The notes under the pieces were generated by a model. It had not been told where the DNA came from and ran no database searches. It saw only the letters and a program-made list of their open reading frames with translations. Below are positions 7,902-17,096 of a DNA stretch of 21,560 nucleotides, one piece after another. A program made the position numbers and the translations under genes. Within the stretch, counting starts at the first letter, position 1; each line of letters begins with the position of its first letter. The stretch comes from Actinomycetes bacterium (GTDB taxonomy: Bacteria > Actinomycetota > Actinomycetes > Actinomycetales > Cellulomonadaceae). The stretch spans positions 1 to 21,560 of the forward strand of contig JAEYUL010000116.1 of the NCBI GenBank assembly GCA_023432565.1. Direction: 5' to 3'.

Positions 7902-9089
7902 ATGAGATCCACTGTGCGTCGTCGTCGCCCGCCCACGCCTGAACCCGGCGTCACCGGGTCTGCCCGTGTCGACCGCCGTACGAAGTCGCTCACCAAGCGG
8001 CTGCGGCCCGGTGAGATCGCCGTGATCGACCACGAGGACCTCGACCGGGTCTCGGCCGAGGCGCTCGTCGCGTGCCAGCCCGCCGCGGTGCTGAACGCGG
8101 CCAGGTCGACGTCCGGACGCTACCCGAACCTCGGCCCCGAGATCCTCGTCGAGGCCGGCATCCCGCTCGTCGACGACCTCGGACCGGACGTCATGGCGAT
8201 CCCCGAGGGGCATCACGTGCGGGTGCTCGACGGGGCCGTCTACGACGGCGACACGCTCGTCGCGGAAGGGGTCGAGCAGACCTCGGCGATCGTGGCGCTC
8301 GCGATGGAGGAGGCGCGTGCCGGGCTGTCCGTCCAGCTCGAGTCGTTCGCAGCGAACACGATGGACTACCTGCGCCGCGAGCGCGACCTCCTGCTGGACG
8401 GCGTCGGCGTACCGGACATCGACACGCGCATCGACGGCCGGCAGGTGCTGATCGTGGTGCGCGGGTACCACTACAAGGAGGACCTCGTCACGCTGCGGCC
8501 CTACATCCGCGAGTACCGACCCGTGCTCATCGGGGTGGACGGCGGCGCCGACGCGATCCTCGAGGCGGGTTGGCGGCCCGACATGATCGTCGGCGACATG
8601 GACTCGGTCTCCGACCGCGCGCTCACCTGCGGCGCCGAGGTCGTGGTCCACGCCTACCGCGACGGCCGCGCCCCGGGGATCGCCCGCGTCGAGCAGCTCG
8701 GCGTCCCCCACGTGGTGTTCCCGGCGACGGGCACGAGCGAGGACGTCGCGATGCTGCTCGCCGACGACAAGGGCGCCGAGCTGATCGTCGCGGTCGGGAC
8801 GCACGCCACGCTCGTCGAGTTCCTCGACAAGGGCCGCTCCGGCATGGCCAGCACGTTCCTCACCCGTCTGCGGGTGGGCGGCAAGCTGATCGACGCCAAG
8901 GGCGTCTCGCGCCTGTACCGCCAGCGGATCTCCAACCTCCAGCTCACGCTCCTCGTCCTGGCCGGGCTGCTGGCCCTGGGCGTCGCGCTCGCCTCGACCG
9001 AGGCGGGCCAGACGTTCTTCGGTCTCGTGGGCGCGCGCATCGACGACCTCACCTCCTGGGTCCGCGGCCTCTTCGGAGGCGGGGCATGA
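7902..9089 (+). CDS. steA: SteA: cell-separation / cytokinetic ring protein
   Basis: In Corynebacterium glutamicum, SteA with SteB acts in the RipC-FtsEX pathway that splits daughter cells. The 395-residue protein starts with a basic segment, then a conserved region (about 35-185), then a thiamine-pyrophosphokinase-like fold with GVDGGAD (211-217) and IVGDMDSVSD (229-238). The C-terminal SteA-type domain carries one transmembrane helix (about 346-366, LTLLVLAGLLALGVALA) and a short tail. The fold suggests nucleotide or diphosphate binding, but a thiamine role is unlikely in this context. The ATG is 6 nt after the recN stop and has only a weak ribosome binding site. It is the first gene of the steA-steB-PNPT-murJ cassette. 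Confidence 0.9.
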   Translation: MRSTVRRRRPPTPEPGVTGSARVDRRTKSLTKRLRPGEIAVIDHEDLDRVSAEALVACQPAAVLNAARSTSGRYPNLGPEILVEAGIPLVDDLGPDVMAIPEGHHVRVLDGAVYDGDTLVAEGVEQTSAIVALAMEEARAGLSVQLESFAANTMDYLRRERDLLLDGVGVPDIDTRIDGRQVLIVVRGYHYKEDLVTLRPYIREYRPVLIGVDGGADAILEAGWRPDMIVGDMDSVSDRALTCGAEVVVHAYRDGRAPGIARVEQLGVPHVVFPATGTSEDVAMLLADDKGAELIVAVGTHATLVEFLDKGRSGMASTFLTRLRVGGKLIDAKGVSRLYRQRISNLQLTLLVLAGLLALGVALASTEAGQTFFGLVGARIDDLTSWVRGLFGGGA

Positions 9090-9124
9090 GGACCCATCGG
9101 ACCGACGGAGAGACCACCTCGTGA
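9086..9124 (+). other. 12-codon mini-ORF bridging the steA stop and steB start
   Basis: An ATG at 9086 overlaps the steA stop as ATGA. Its frame reads MRTHRTDGETTS and ends at a TGA (9122-9124) that overlaps the steB start as GTGA. It could carry terminating ribosomes across the 31-nt gap. The double overlap may also be chance, because steB has its own GGAG site (9107-9110) inside the mini-ORF. Confidence 0.3.
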
Positions 9125-10209
9125 TCGACTTCCGCTACCACCTCGTCTCGCTCATCTCGGTGTTCCTCGCGCTCGCGGTGGGAATCGCGCTGGGCGCCGG
9201 TCCGCTCAAGGAGACGATCGGCGACACGCTGACGGGCCAGGTCGACCAGCTGCGCACCGAGAAGGACGAACTGCGCACGCAGCTCGACGCGACATCCGGT
9301 GACCTGTCCGACGCACGCGAGTTCATCGACGCGTCGGGTCCCGCCCTGCTCGCGGGAGCCCTCGAGGGCCGACGCGTGGCCGTCGTGGCCCTCGGTGAGG
9401 TCCCGGAGGGCGAGCGCACGGCGATCGACGACCGTCTCGCACAGGCCGGGGCGACCGTCACCGCACACGCCGCGCTGACGGATGCCTGGTACGACCCGGA
9501 CGTGCGCTCGTTCCGCAGCGCGCTCGTCGGCCTCCTGCTCGAGAACCTCGACCCGGCACCGGCCGACGGCGCGACCCTCGACGAGCAGCTCGCGCAGGCA
9601 CTCGTGCAAGGGCTCACCGGCGCCGACCCGGCCTCGCCCGACGCGCTGACCGCGGACGCGGCGAATGTGCTGGCGATCCTGTCCCAAGGTGACAACCCGA
9701 TGATCACCCTCGAGGACCAGGTCGTCACCGGCGCCGACGCGGTGGTCGTGCTGGGAGTCCCGGTCGAGCCCGCGGCGCAGGTCGCCCCGACGCCGACTCC
9801 CGGCACGGACGACGCTGCCTCCGACGACGTCCTCGCCGCGCAGATCGCGGTGCTCACCGCCGCGCAGGACCTCTCCGAGGGTGCGGTGCTGGCCGACGGC
9901 CAGCGCGGCAACGGCAGCCTGGTCGACGCGGTGCTCTCACAGGACGCGCTCGCCTCGAGGCTCACGACCGTCTCGGGCGCCGACGAGGTCACCGGGCAGA
10001 TCTCGACGCCGCTCGCGCTGGCCGCACGGATCGCCGGGACCAACGGGCACTACGGCTTCGGCGACGACGAGTCCCCGATCCCGCCGGTCGTCGAGCTCGC
10101 GCCGGTGGACCGCACGCCGGTCTCCACGCCCGAGAACCCCGACGGCGAGAGCACCGACGGTCAGACGGCCGACGCCGAGGCGACCCAGGACGCGGGGAGC
10201 GGGGGATGA
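9121..10209 (+). CDS. steB: SteB / MctB family protein (copper transporter-annotated, PF11382 type)
   Basis: The 362-residue protein begins IDFRYHLVSLISVFLALAVG, the hallmark N terminus of the MctB family, giving one transmembrane helix at about 7-27. A heptad-like coiled coil follows (about 30-68, rich in Glu/Lys/Leu/Arg). The rest is an extracytoplasmic domain with a PTPTPGTDDA linker near 225 and a Pro/Asp/Glu-rich tail. In C. glutamicum, SteB partners SteA in cell separation; in M. tuberculosis Rv1698 it was named for copper efflux. The GTG start has GGAG about 10 nt upstream. The stop overlaps the next gene (ATGA). The coiled coil next to the membrane resembles other division regulators, but that parallel is inference. 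Confidence 0.88.
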   Translation: MIDFRYHLVSLISVFLALAVGIALGAGPLKETIGDTLTGQVDQLRTEKDELRTQLDATSGDLSDAREFIDASGPALLAGALEGRRVAVVALGEVPEGERTAIDDRLAQAGATVTAHAALTDAWYDPDVRSFRSALVGLLLENLDPAPADGATLDEQLAQALVQGLTGADPASPDALTADAANVLAILSQGDNPMITLEDQVVTGADAVVVLGVPVEPAAQVAPTPTPGTDDAASDDVLAAQIAVLTAAQDLSEGAVLADGQRGNGSLVDAVLSQDALASRLTTVSGADEVTGQISTPLALAARIAGTNGHYGFGDDESPIPPVVELAPVDRTPVSTPENPDGESTDGQTADAEATQDAGSGG

Positions 10210-11087
10210 GCGCCGGGCGCTGGCTCGGCGCCGCGGCGACGGCACGTGCCGTCACCTCGATCGCCCGCGCGGTGCTCGAGGAGCACGCCCCGGGCGGTCA
10301 GCAGCGCTGGCTGCGCACGAACCATCGCGGCGAGGCCGTGAGCATGCTCGAGGGCCCGGCCGTCGCCGCCGGGGTCGTCGCGGGGGCCGTGCTGACCGCG
10401 CCGACCGCGCGGGCCGCGGCCGCCGTCGGCATCGCGACCGTCTCGGGTGCCGCGTTCGGGATCGTCGACGACCTCGCCGAGGACCTCGAGGACCGGCGCA
10501 AGGGCCTGCGCGGGCACCTCGGTGCGCTCGCGCAGGGCAGGGTCACCACCGGTGGCCTCAAGGTGCTGGGAATCGGTGCGGGAGCACTGCTGGCGGCGGC
10601 GATCGCGACGCCGCTCACGGCTCCCGGCGGCGGCCGCCGCGGTCTGCTCTCCTGGGGGACGGACGTCGCCCTGTCCGGTGCGCTCATCGCGTCCAGCGCG
10701 AACCTGGTCAACCTGCTGGACCTGCGTCCCGGGCGTGCCCTGAAGGCCGCCTCGATCGCCGCGGTACCGCTGAGCGTCGCCCCGGGTGCGGGCGGACCGG
10801 CAGCGGCGGCGGTGATCGGTGCCTCGGCTGGCGCCGTCGACCTGGACCTCGCGGAGACCGACATGCTCGGCGACGGCGGTGCCAACGCCCTGGGCGCGGC
10901 GCTCGGCTCGTCGCTCGTGCTCAGCGCGCCGCGAGCCGTGCGGCTCGCGGCGCTCGCGGCGACGGTGGGTCTGACCGTCGCGAGCGAGAAGGTCTCCTTC
11001 ACGACCGTGATCGAGTCGACACCCGTGCTGCGAGACATCGACCGGTGGGGCCGCCGGCCGGTGCACGCGCCGGCACCGAGCGCGTGA
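10206..11087 (+). CDS. Divergent MraY/WecA-like membrane protein (PNPT superfamily, GT family 4)
   Basis: This 293-residue polytopic membrane protein shows scattered PNPT (polyprenyl-phosphate sugar-1-phosphate transferase) motifs. It has TNHRGEAVSMLEGP (39-52) where MraY has its early GG loop, and GIVDDLAEDLED (85-96) with the acidic pair D88 D89. SANLVNLLDLRPGRALK (164-180) stands at the NxxNxxDG site. DMLGDGGANALGAALG (219-234) corresponds to the MGDxGS motif. The catalytic DG of MraY reads D172-L, and the C-terminal HHH/HxHH motif is missing (the tail reads ESTPVLRDIDRWGR). It may use a different lipid or sugar donor, or bind without catalysis. It is shorter than MraY (about 360). It overlaps steB upstream and murJ downstream by 4 nt each, so it is probably made together with them. 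Confidence 0.8.
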   Translation: MSAGRWLGAAATARAVTSIARAVLEEHAPGGQQRWLRTNHRGEAVSMLEGPAVAAGVVAGAVLTAPTARAAAAVGIATVSGAAFGIVDDLAEDLEDRRKGLRGHLGALAQGRVTTGGLKVLGIGAGALLAAAIATPLTAPGGGRRGLLSWGTDVALSGALIASSANLVNLLDLRPGRALKAASIAAVPLSVAPGAGGPAAAAVIGASAGAVDLDLAETDMLGDGGANALGAALGSSLVLSAPRAVRLAALAATVGLTVASEKVSFTTVIESTPVLRDIDRWGRRPVHAPAPSA

Positions 11088-12736
11088 GCCCCGCCGCTCG
11101 CCGCGCGCTGAGCGGGCTGGCCGGCGCGGCGGCGATGATCGCCGCGGTGACCGTGCTGTCTCGCCTGCTCGGCTTCGCTCGGTGGCTGCTGCAGGCGTCC
11201 GAGGTCGGTCCGGGCGCGATCGGTGACGCGTACAACTCGGCCAACCTGCTGCCGAACGTCTTGTTCGAGGTCGCGGCGGGTGGTGCGCTCGCCGGTGCCC
11301 TGGTGCCGCTGCTGTCCGGTCCGATCGCTCGCGGCGACCGGCGCGAGGTCGAGCGCACCGCCTCGGGCGCGCTCGGCTGGACCCTGCTGGTGCTGACGCC
11401 GCTCGCGGCGCTGCTCGCGCTCGCCTCGACGCCCATCGCCGACGCCCTGGCGAACACGCCGGACCAGGTCGCCCTGCTGCGGTTCTTCATCCTCGTCTTC
11501 AGCGTGCAGGTCCCGATGTACGGCGTCGCGGTGCTGCTCTACGCGGTGCTGCAGGCGCACAAGCGGTTCTTCTGGCCGGCGTTCGCCCCCGTGATCTCCT
11601 CGCTCGTGGTCATGGCGGCCTACGTGGTCTACGGCTCGCTCGCGCACGGTGAGCAGTCCGACCCGGCGCTCCTCGACCCCGGAGCGCTCGACGCGCTGGC
11701 CTGGGGCACGACGCTCGGGGTGGCGGCGATGTGCCTGCCGATGTTCGTCCCGGTGCACCGACTCGGAGTACGTCTGCGACCGACCCTGCGCTTCCCGCCC
11801 GGGGTCGGCGCGCGGCTGCGGCGGCTCGCGCTGGCCGGGGTGAGCGCGGTGGCCGCGCAGCAGCTCGCGCTGCTCGTCGTCATGAAGGTCTCCTGGTGGG
11901 AGCCGTACGCCGACGAGGGCACCTTCACCCGGTTCCTCTACACGCAGCAGGTCTACCTGCTGCCGTACGCCGTGCTCGTCGTGCCGCTCGCCACGTCGTC
12001 CTTCCCCAGGATCGCCGCGCGTGTCTCGGCGGCCGACGTCGCGGGATTCGCGCGGATGGCGGCCGTGACGACCCGCGGCGTGCTGATCGCCGCAGCTGCC
12101 GGTGTCGCGGCCGTCCTCGCCGCCGCCTCCGCGGTGGCGACGGTGTTCTCTGACGTCGCCGACGACGCCACGGTCGCGGTGGAGATGGGGCCGGCGCTGA
12201 CCTGGATGATGCCGGGCCTGATCGGGTTCGCCCTGCTGTTCCACGTCTCGCGCACGCTGTACGCGCTCGAACGTGGGCGACTCGCGGTAGCGGCGAACGT
12301 GGTCGGCTGGGGCGTGTTCGCGGTCGCCTCGGTGATCCTCGTGCGCGCACAGGCGCCCGCCGGTGGCGCGGTCGTCGCGATCGGTGCTGCCTCGAGCATC
12401 GGCATGCTCGCGGGCGGTGGCAGCGCCCTCGCGCTGCTGCGTCAGGCCGGAGGGCCTCGCGTGCTCGGGGGCGTGCTGCGCACTCTCCTCGTGCTCGTGG
12501 CCGGCACCGGAGTCGGCGCGGTGACGGGACGCTGGGTGGCCGACACGGTGCAGAGCGTCGCAGGGCACGGAGTGTGGACAGCCGTCGGAGCGGGGGCCGG
12601 CGGAGCCGTCGTCGCGGTGGTCGCGGTGGCCGGTGCGGTGGCTCTCGGCGACCGTCGGACGGCGATCGAGGTCGTGCGCGTCGAGCGCACGCCCGTGCCC
12701 GCACCGAACGCGGCGCCCGACGTGGCTCAGGAGTAG
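11084..12736 (+). CDS. murJ: MurJ/MviN-type lipid II flippase
   Basis: MurJ moves undecaprenyl-linked peptidoglycan precursor to the outer face of the membrane. The GTG at 11084 overlaps the previous stop (GTGA) and gives a 550-residue polytopic protein with about 14 hydrophobic segments. The N terminus fits the MviN pattern: SRLLGFAR (26-33, holding R27 and R33), D48 in GDAYNSANLLPNVLFE, then GGALAGALVPLLSG. R52 of E. coli MurJ is Phe here and its neighbour is Glu, a pattern I recall for actinobacterial MviN as well. It lacks the C-terminal pseudokinase domain of mycobacterial MviN. The same reading frame is open upstream to 9881, but that part is shadow. No clear Shine-Dalgarno is present, so translation is probably coupled. 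Confidence 0.9.
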   Translation: MSPAARRALSGLAGAAAMIAAVTVLSRLLGFARWLLQASEVGPGAIGDAYNSANLLPNVLFEVAAGGALAGALVPLLSGPIARGDRREVERTASGALGWTLLVLTPLAALLALASTPIADALANTPDQVALLRFFILVFSVQVPMYGVAVLLYAVLQAHKRFFWPAFAPVISSLVVMAAYVVYGSLAHGEQSDPALLDPGALDALAWGTTLGVAAMCLPMFVPVHRLGVRLRPTLRFPPGVGARLRRLALAGVSAVAAQQLALLVVMKVSWWEPYADEGTFTRFLYTQQVYLLPYAVLVVPLATSSFPRIAARVSAADVAGFARMAAVTTRGVLIAAAAGVAAVLAAASAVATVFSDVADDATVAVEMGPALTWMMPGLIGFALLFHVSRTLYALERGRLAVAANVVGWGVFAVASVILVRAQAPAGGAVVAIGAASSIGMLAGGGSALALLRQAGGPRVLGGVLRTLLVLVAGTGVGAVTGRWVADTVQSVAGHGVWTAVGAGAGGAVVAVVAVAGAVALGDRRTAIEVVRVERTPVPAPNAAPDVAQE

Positions 12737-12812
12737 CTGGGTCACGTGCCGCAATCGGGTGGCAGTGGCCCGACTCACCGCGTCGACCCGCCTCACCAGC
12801 GCGGTCGTCGGG

Positions 12813-12818
12813 TAGGCT
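12813..12818 (+). promoter_or_regulatory. -10 element of a probable leaderless pyrG promoter
   Basis: TAGGCT fits TAnnnT and lies 8 nt before the GTG at 12827. There is no Shine-Dalgarno, so transcription probably starts at or just before the start codon. The upstream 90 nt after murJ hold only a weak 5-bp inverted repeat (12755-12759 with 12769-12773). I saw no G-tract attenuator of the Bacillus pyrG type. Confidence 0.6.
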
Positions 12819-12826
12819 GGAATCCC

Positions 12827-14494
<1,668 letters not shown>

Positions 14495-14550
14495 CCGGTC
14501 CGGCGCTCGGCGCTGACGTCCCGGCCGAGGACGCCGCGACCCAGCGCACG

Positions 14551-15114
14551 GTGGTGGAGCACGAGGTCGTGTACGAAGGGCGGGTCTGGGACCTCGCCCG
14601 CGACGTGGTCGACCTCGGTGAGTCGCGGGTCGTGCGCGAGTACGTCGCGCACCCGGGCGCGGTCGCGGTCATCGCGCTCGACGACGACGACCGCGTGCTC
14701 CTGCTCTCGCAGTACCGTCATCCGGTCGCTCACGTGCTGTGGGAGCCACCCGCGGGGCTGCTCGACGTGCCCGGGGAGGACCCGGTGCGTGCGGCTGCGC
14801 GCGAGCTCGCCGAGGAGGCCGACCTGGTCGCGGGGCGGTGGTGGCGGCTCGTCGAGTTCTTCACCACGCCCGGCGGCTCGTCCGAGCGCATCACCGTGTT
14901 CCTGGCGCGCGACCTGTCCCCGGTGCCCGAGGCTGCCCGCTACGTGCGCGAGGACGAAGAGGCCGGCATGGTCGCCCGGTGGGTGCCGCTCGACGAGGCG
15001 GTCGCCGGCGTCCTCGGTGGTCGGTTCGCGAGCCCGACGACCACGGCCGGTGTGCTCGCCGCGGCCGCCGCACGTGCCCGCGGCTGGGACACGCTCGAGA
15101 TCGCCCACCCCTGA
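14551..15114 (+). CDS. Nudix hydrolase (ADP-ribose pyrophosphatase type, Rv1700-like)
   Basis: From the GTG at 14551 the product has 187 residues. The Nudix box lies in the segment from G69 to L92, with EPPAGLLDVPGEDPVRAAAR followed by R84, E85, L86, E88 and E89. The usual Gly near the box end is Asp (EEADL), and the first loop is one residue longer than the GX5E consensus, as I recall for Rv1700. SQYRHPV upstream of the box is typical of ADP-ribose/nucleoside-diphosphate-sugar pyrophosphatases. The frame is open upstream. A CTG at 14491 overlaps the pyrG stop (CTGA) and would add 20 residues, so the start is uncertain; neither candidate has a strong Shine-Dalgarno. M. tuberculosis also has a Nudix gene after pyrG. 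Confidence 0.88.
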   Translation: MVEHEVVYEGRVWDLARDVVDLGESRVVREYVAHPGAVAVIALDDDDRVLLLSQYRHPVAHVLWEPPAGLLDVPGEDPVRAAARELAEEADLVAGRWWRLVEFFTTPGGSSERITVFLARDLSPVPEAARYVREDEEAGMVARWVPLDEAVAGVLGGRFASPTTTAGVLAAAAARARGWDTLEIAHP

Positions 15115-15130
15115 GCACAGGACGTCGCGA

Positions 15131-15162
15131 GTGCCGGTGCGCCCCGCGGGGCACACCGGCAC
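15131..15162. terminator. GC-rich hairpin between convergent genes, probable bidirectional terminator
   Basis: A 9-bp stem GTGCCGGTG/CACCGGCAC (15131-15139 with 15154-15162) continues after one C/A mismatch into GCCCC/GGGGC (15141-15145 with 15148-15152). It sits exactly between the Nudix stop (+) and the ABC permease stop (-). No T tract follows on either strand, so termination efficiency is uncertain. Confidence 0.75.
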
Positions 15163-15168
15163 TCCGCG

Positions 15169-15981
15169 TCAGCGGCTCGTGCTGCGCCGGTACTGCAGGT
15201 TCGCGATCGGGATGAAGACCGCGAGGATGATCACCGTCCAGATCAGCGTGTAGAGCGCGGCGTTCTGCAACGGCCAGGACGTCGGCTCCGGCACCCCGGC
15301 GGGGATGTTGCCGAAGAGCTCGCGGGAGGCCTGCGTCACGGCGGAGACGGGGTTCCACTCGGCGAACGTCTGCAGGACCTTGGGCAGCGTCTCGAGCGGG
15401 ACGAAGGTGTTGGCGACGAACGTGAGCGGGAAGATCACGATGAACGTCGCGTTGTTGAACACCTCGACGCTGGGCACCAGCATGCCGAGCCAGGCCATGA
15501 TCCACGACACGGCGTAGGCGAAGACGATCAGCAGCACGAAGCCGGCGATCGCCTCGGCGACCGAGCTGTGGATCGCCCAGCCGACGAGCAGCCCGGTCAG
15601 CGACATGACGACCAGCACGAGGACGTTGTTGACGACGTCGGACAGCGTGCGTCCTGTCAGCACCGCCGAGGGGGCCATCGGCAGGGACCGGAAGCGGTCG
15701 ATGATGCCCTTCTTGACGTCCTCGGCGAGCCCCGCGCCCGTGATCGTGGCCCCGAAGATGACGGTCTGCGCGAAGATCCCCGCCATGAGGAACTCGCGGT
15801 AGGCGCCCGGGTCGGCGCCACCCGGGACCTGGATCGCGCCCCCGAACACGTAGGCGAACAGCAGCACGAACATGATGGGCGACAGCGTCGTGAAGACCAG
15901 CAGGTCGGGGACGCGCTTGATCTTGATGATGTTCCGCTTGGCGACGACGTGCGCATCGCTCAGCACGGTCGGGACCGGCAT
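15169..15981 (-). CDS. ABC-2 type exporter permease (DrrB-like)
   Basis: The 270-residue protein has six hydrophobic segments of the ABC-2 permease type, with the first at about 27-50 (LLVFTTLSPIMFVLLFAYVF). It has the cytoplasmic-side motif EDVKKGIIDRFRSLPMAPSA between segments 2 and 3, which is characteristic of the DrrB/daunorubicin exporter family. AEWNPVSAVTQASRELFGN near the end is another family feature. It starts directly after the ATPase stop with no spacer (TAA then ATG), so the two are translated as a pair. The substrate cannot be told from sequence; lipids or hydrophobic drugs are typical for the family. Confidence 0.9.
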   Translation of the reverse strand: MPVPTVLSDAHVVAKRNIIKIKRVPDLLVFTTLSPIMFVLLFAYVFGGAIQVPGGADPGAYREFLMAGIFAQTVIFGATITGAGLAEDVKKGIIDRFRSLPMAPSAVLTGRTLSDVVNNVLVLVVMSLTGLLVGWAIHSSVAEAIAGFVLLIVFAYAVSWIMAWLGMLVPSVEVFNNATFIVIFPLTFVANTFVPLETLPKVLQTFAEWNPVSAVTQASRELFGNIPAGVPEPTSWPLQNAALYTLIWTVIILAVFIPIANLQYRRSTSR

Positions 15982-17028
15982 TTACGCGTCTCCCTTCGAC
16001 TCGGTCTCGTCGTCCTCGGCCGGACGTCCCGTCAGCGTGAGGAACACGTCGTCGAGGGTCGGCCGGCGCAGCCCGACGTCGTCGAGCGCGATCCCGGCGT
16101 CGTCGAGGACGCGCAGGGCCTCGGTGAGCGTGCGCGCACCGCCGGTGACCGGCATGAGCAACGAGCGCCGACCCGGCTCGAGCGTCGCCTTGCCCACGCC
16201 GAGCGGCTCGAGCAGCGCCGCCGTCCGCTCCAGCGTGGTCTCGTCGGCCACCGTGAGCTCGAGGCGCTCGCCGCCGACCTGCAGCTTGAGCTCGTCCGCC
16301 GTGCCCTGGGCGATGACCTTGCCGTGGTCGATCACGACGATGTCGTCCGCCAGGACGTCGGCCTCCTCGAGGTACTGCGTGGTGAGCAGGAGAGTCGTGC
16401 CGCCCGCGACGAGCGTCTGGATGACTTCCCACATGTCGGCGCGACCCCGCGGGTCGAGGCCTGTGGTCGGCTCGTCGAGGAAGATGACCGGCGGGCTCGC
16501 GACGAGCGCACCCGCGAGGTCGAGGCGGCGGCGCATGCCTCCCGAGTACGTGCGGGAGGGCCGGTCCGCCGCGTCCTCGAGCCGGAACTGCGCGAGCAGC
16601 TCACGCGCTCGCTCGCGCGCCTTGGCCTTGCCGAGGTGGTAGAGCCGCCCGATCATCTCGAGGTTCTCGTACCCCGTGAGGTACTCGTCGACCGCGGCGT
16701 ACTGACCCGACAGCCCGATCCGGCGCCGCACGGCCCGAGGCTCGCGCAGGACGTCGAGCCCTGCCACCTCGGCGCTGCCGGAGTCGGGTTGCAGCAGCGT
16801 GGTCAGGATGCGCACGGTGGTGGTCTTGCCGGCCCCGTTCGGACCGAGCAGGCCCAGGACCGTCCCCTGGGGGACGGTGAGGTCCACCCCGTCGAGCGCG
16901 ACGACGTCCTTGTACGTCTTCACGAGCCCGCGGGCGACGACGGCAGCGGGCGTCGGGGTGCCGGGCGGCGCGGCCAGCCCGGTCGCGGAGTGCCGGCCCA
17001 CGGGCCGGTCCGAGCGGTCATCGGTCAT
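15982..17028 (-). CDS. ABC exporter ATP-binding protein (DrrA-like)
   Basis: The 348-residue ATPase has Walker A GPNGAGKT (62-69), the Q-loop at Q109 (GLSGQYAAVDEYLTG), signature YSGGMRRRLD (161-170), Walker B VIFLDEPTTGLDP with D185 and E186, and a C-terminal extension ending in an acidic tail. QYAAVDEYLTGYENL and the YSGGM signature are typical of DrrA-family ATPases. The ATG at 17028 is chosen because a TACAGT hexamer lies 6 nt upstream; an in-frame ATG 12 codons earlier would start before that element. The stop is TAA, and the permease begins at the next base. This pair is not in the mycobacterial versions of either flanking block. Confidence 0.92.
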   Translation of the reverse strand: MTDDRSDRPVGRHSATGLAAPPGTPTPAAVVARGLVKTYKDVVALDGVDLTVPQGTVLGLLGPNGAGKTTTVRILTTLLQPDSGSAEVAGLDVLREPRAVRRRIGLSGQYAAVDEYLTGYENLEMIGRLYHLGKAKARERARELLAQFRLEDAADRPSRTYSGGMRRRLDLAGALVASPPVIFLDEPTTGLDPRGRADMWEVIQTLVAGGTTLLLTTQYLEEADVLADDIVVIDHGKVIAQGTADELKLQVGGERLELTVADETTLERTAALLEPLGVGKATLEPGRRSLLMPVTGGARTLTEALRVLDDAGIALDDVGLRRPTLDDVFLTLTGRPAEDDETESKGDA

Positions 17029-17034
17029 GCCGCG

Positions 17035-17040
17035 ACTGTA
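17035..17040 (-). promoter_or_regulatory. -10 element of a probable leaderless promoter for the DrrAB-like pair
   Basis: On the minus strand TACAGT lies 6 nt before the ATG at 17028, with no Shine-Dalgarno between. A small hairpin (ACCCC/GGGGT, 17063-17067 with 17073-17077, 5-nt loop) sits near where a -35 would be. It could be an operator or part of the ctaA terminator. Confidence 0.5.
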
Positions 17041-17096
17041 GGGCTCACGTCCGACACGCCACACCCCTTATCGGGGTATCTGCCCCCCCGGGAGCG

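Noticed and set aside
12746..12826. N-terminal extension of pyrG from an upstream GTG
   Set aside because: The extra 27 residues do not fit the CTP synthase N terminus, and the TAGGCT -10 element would fall inside them.
12737..12826. Pyrimidine-responsive attenuator in front of pyrG
   Set aside because: There is no initial G-tract, no strong terminator hairpin, and almost no leader if the promoter call is right.
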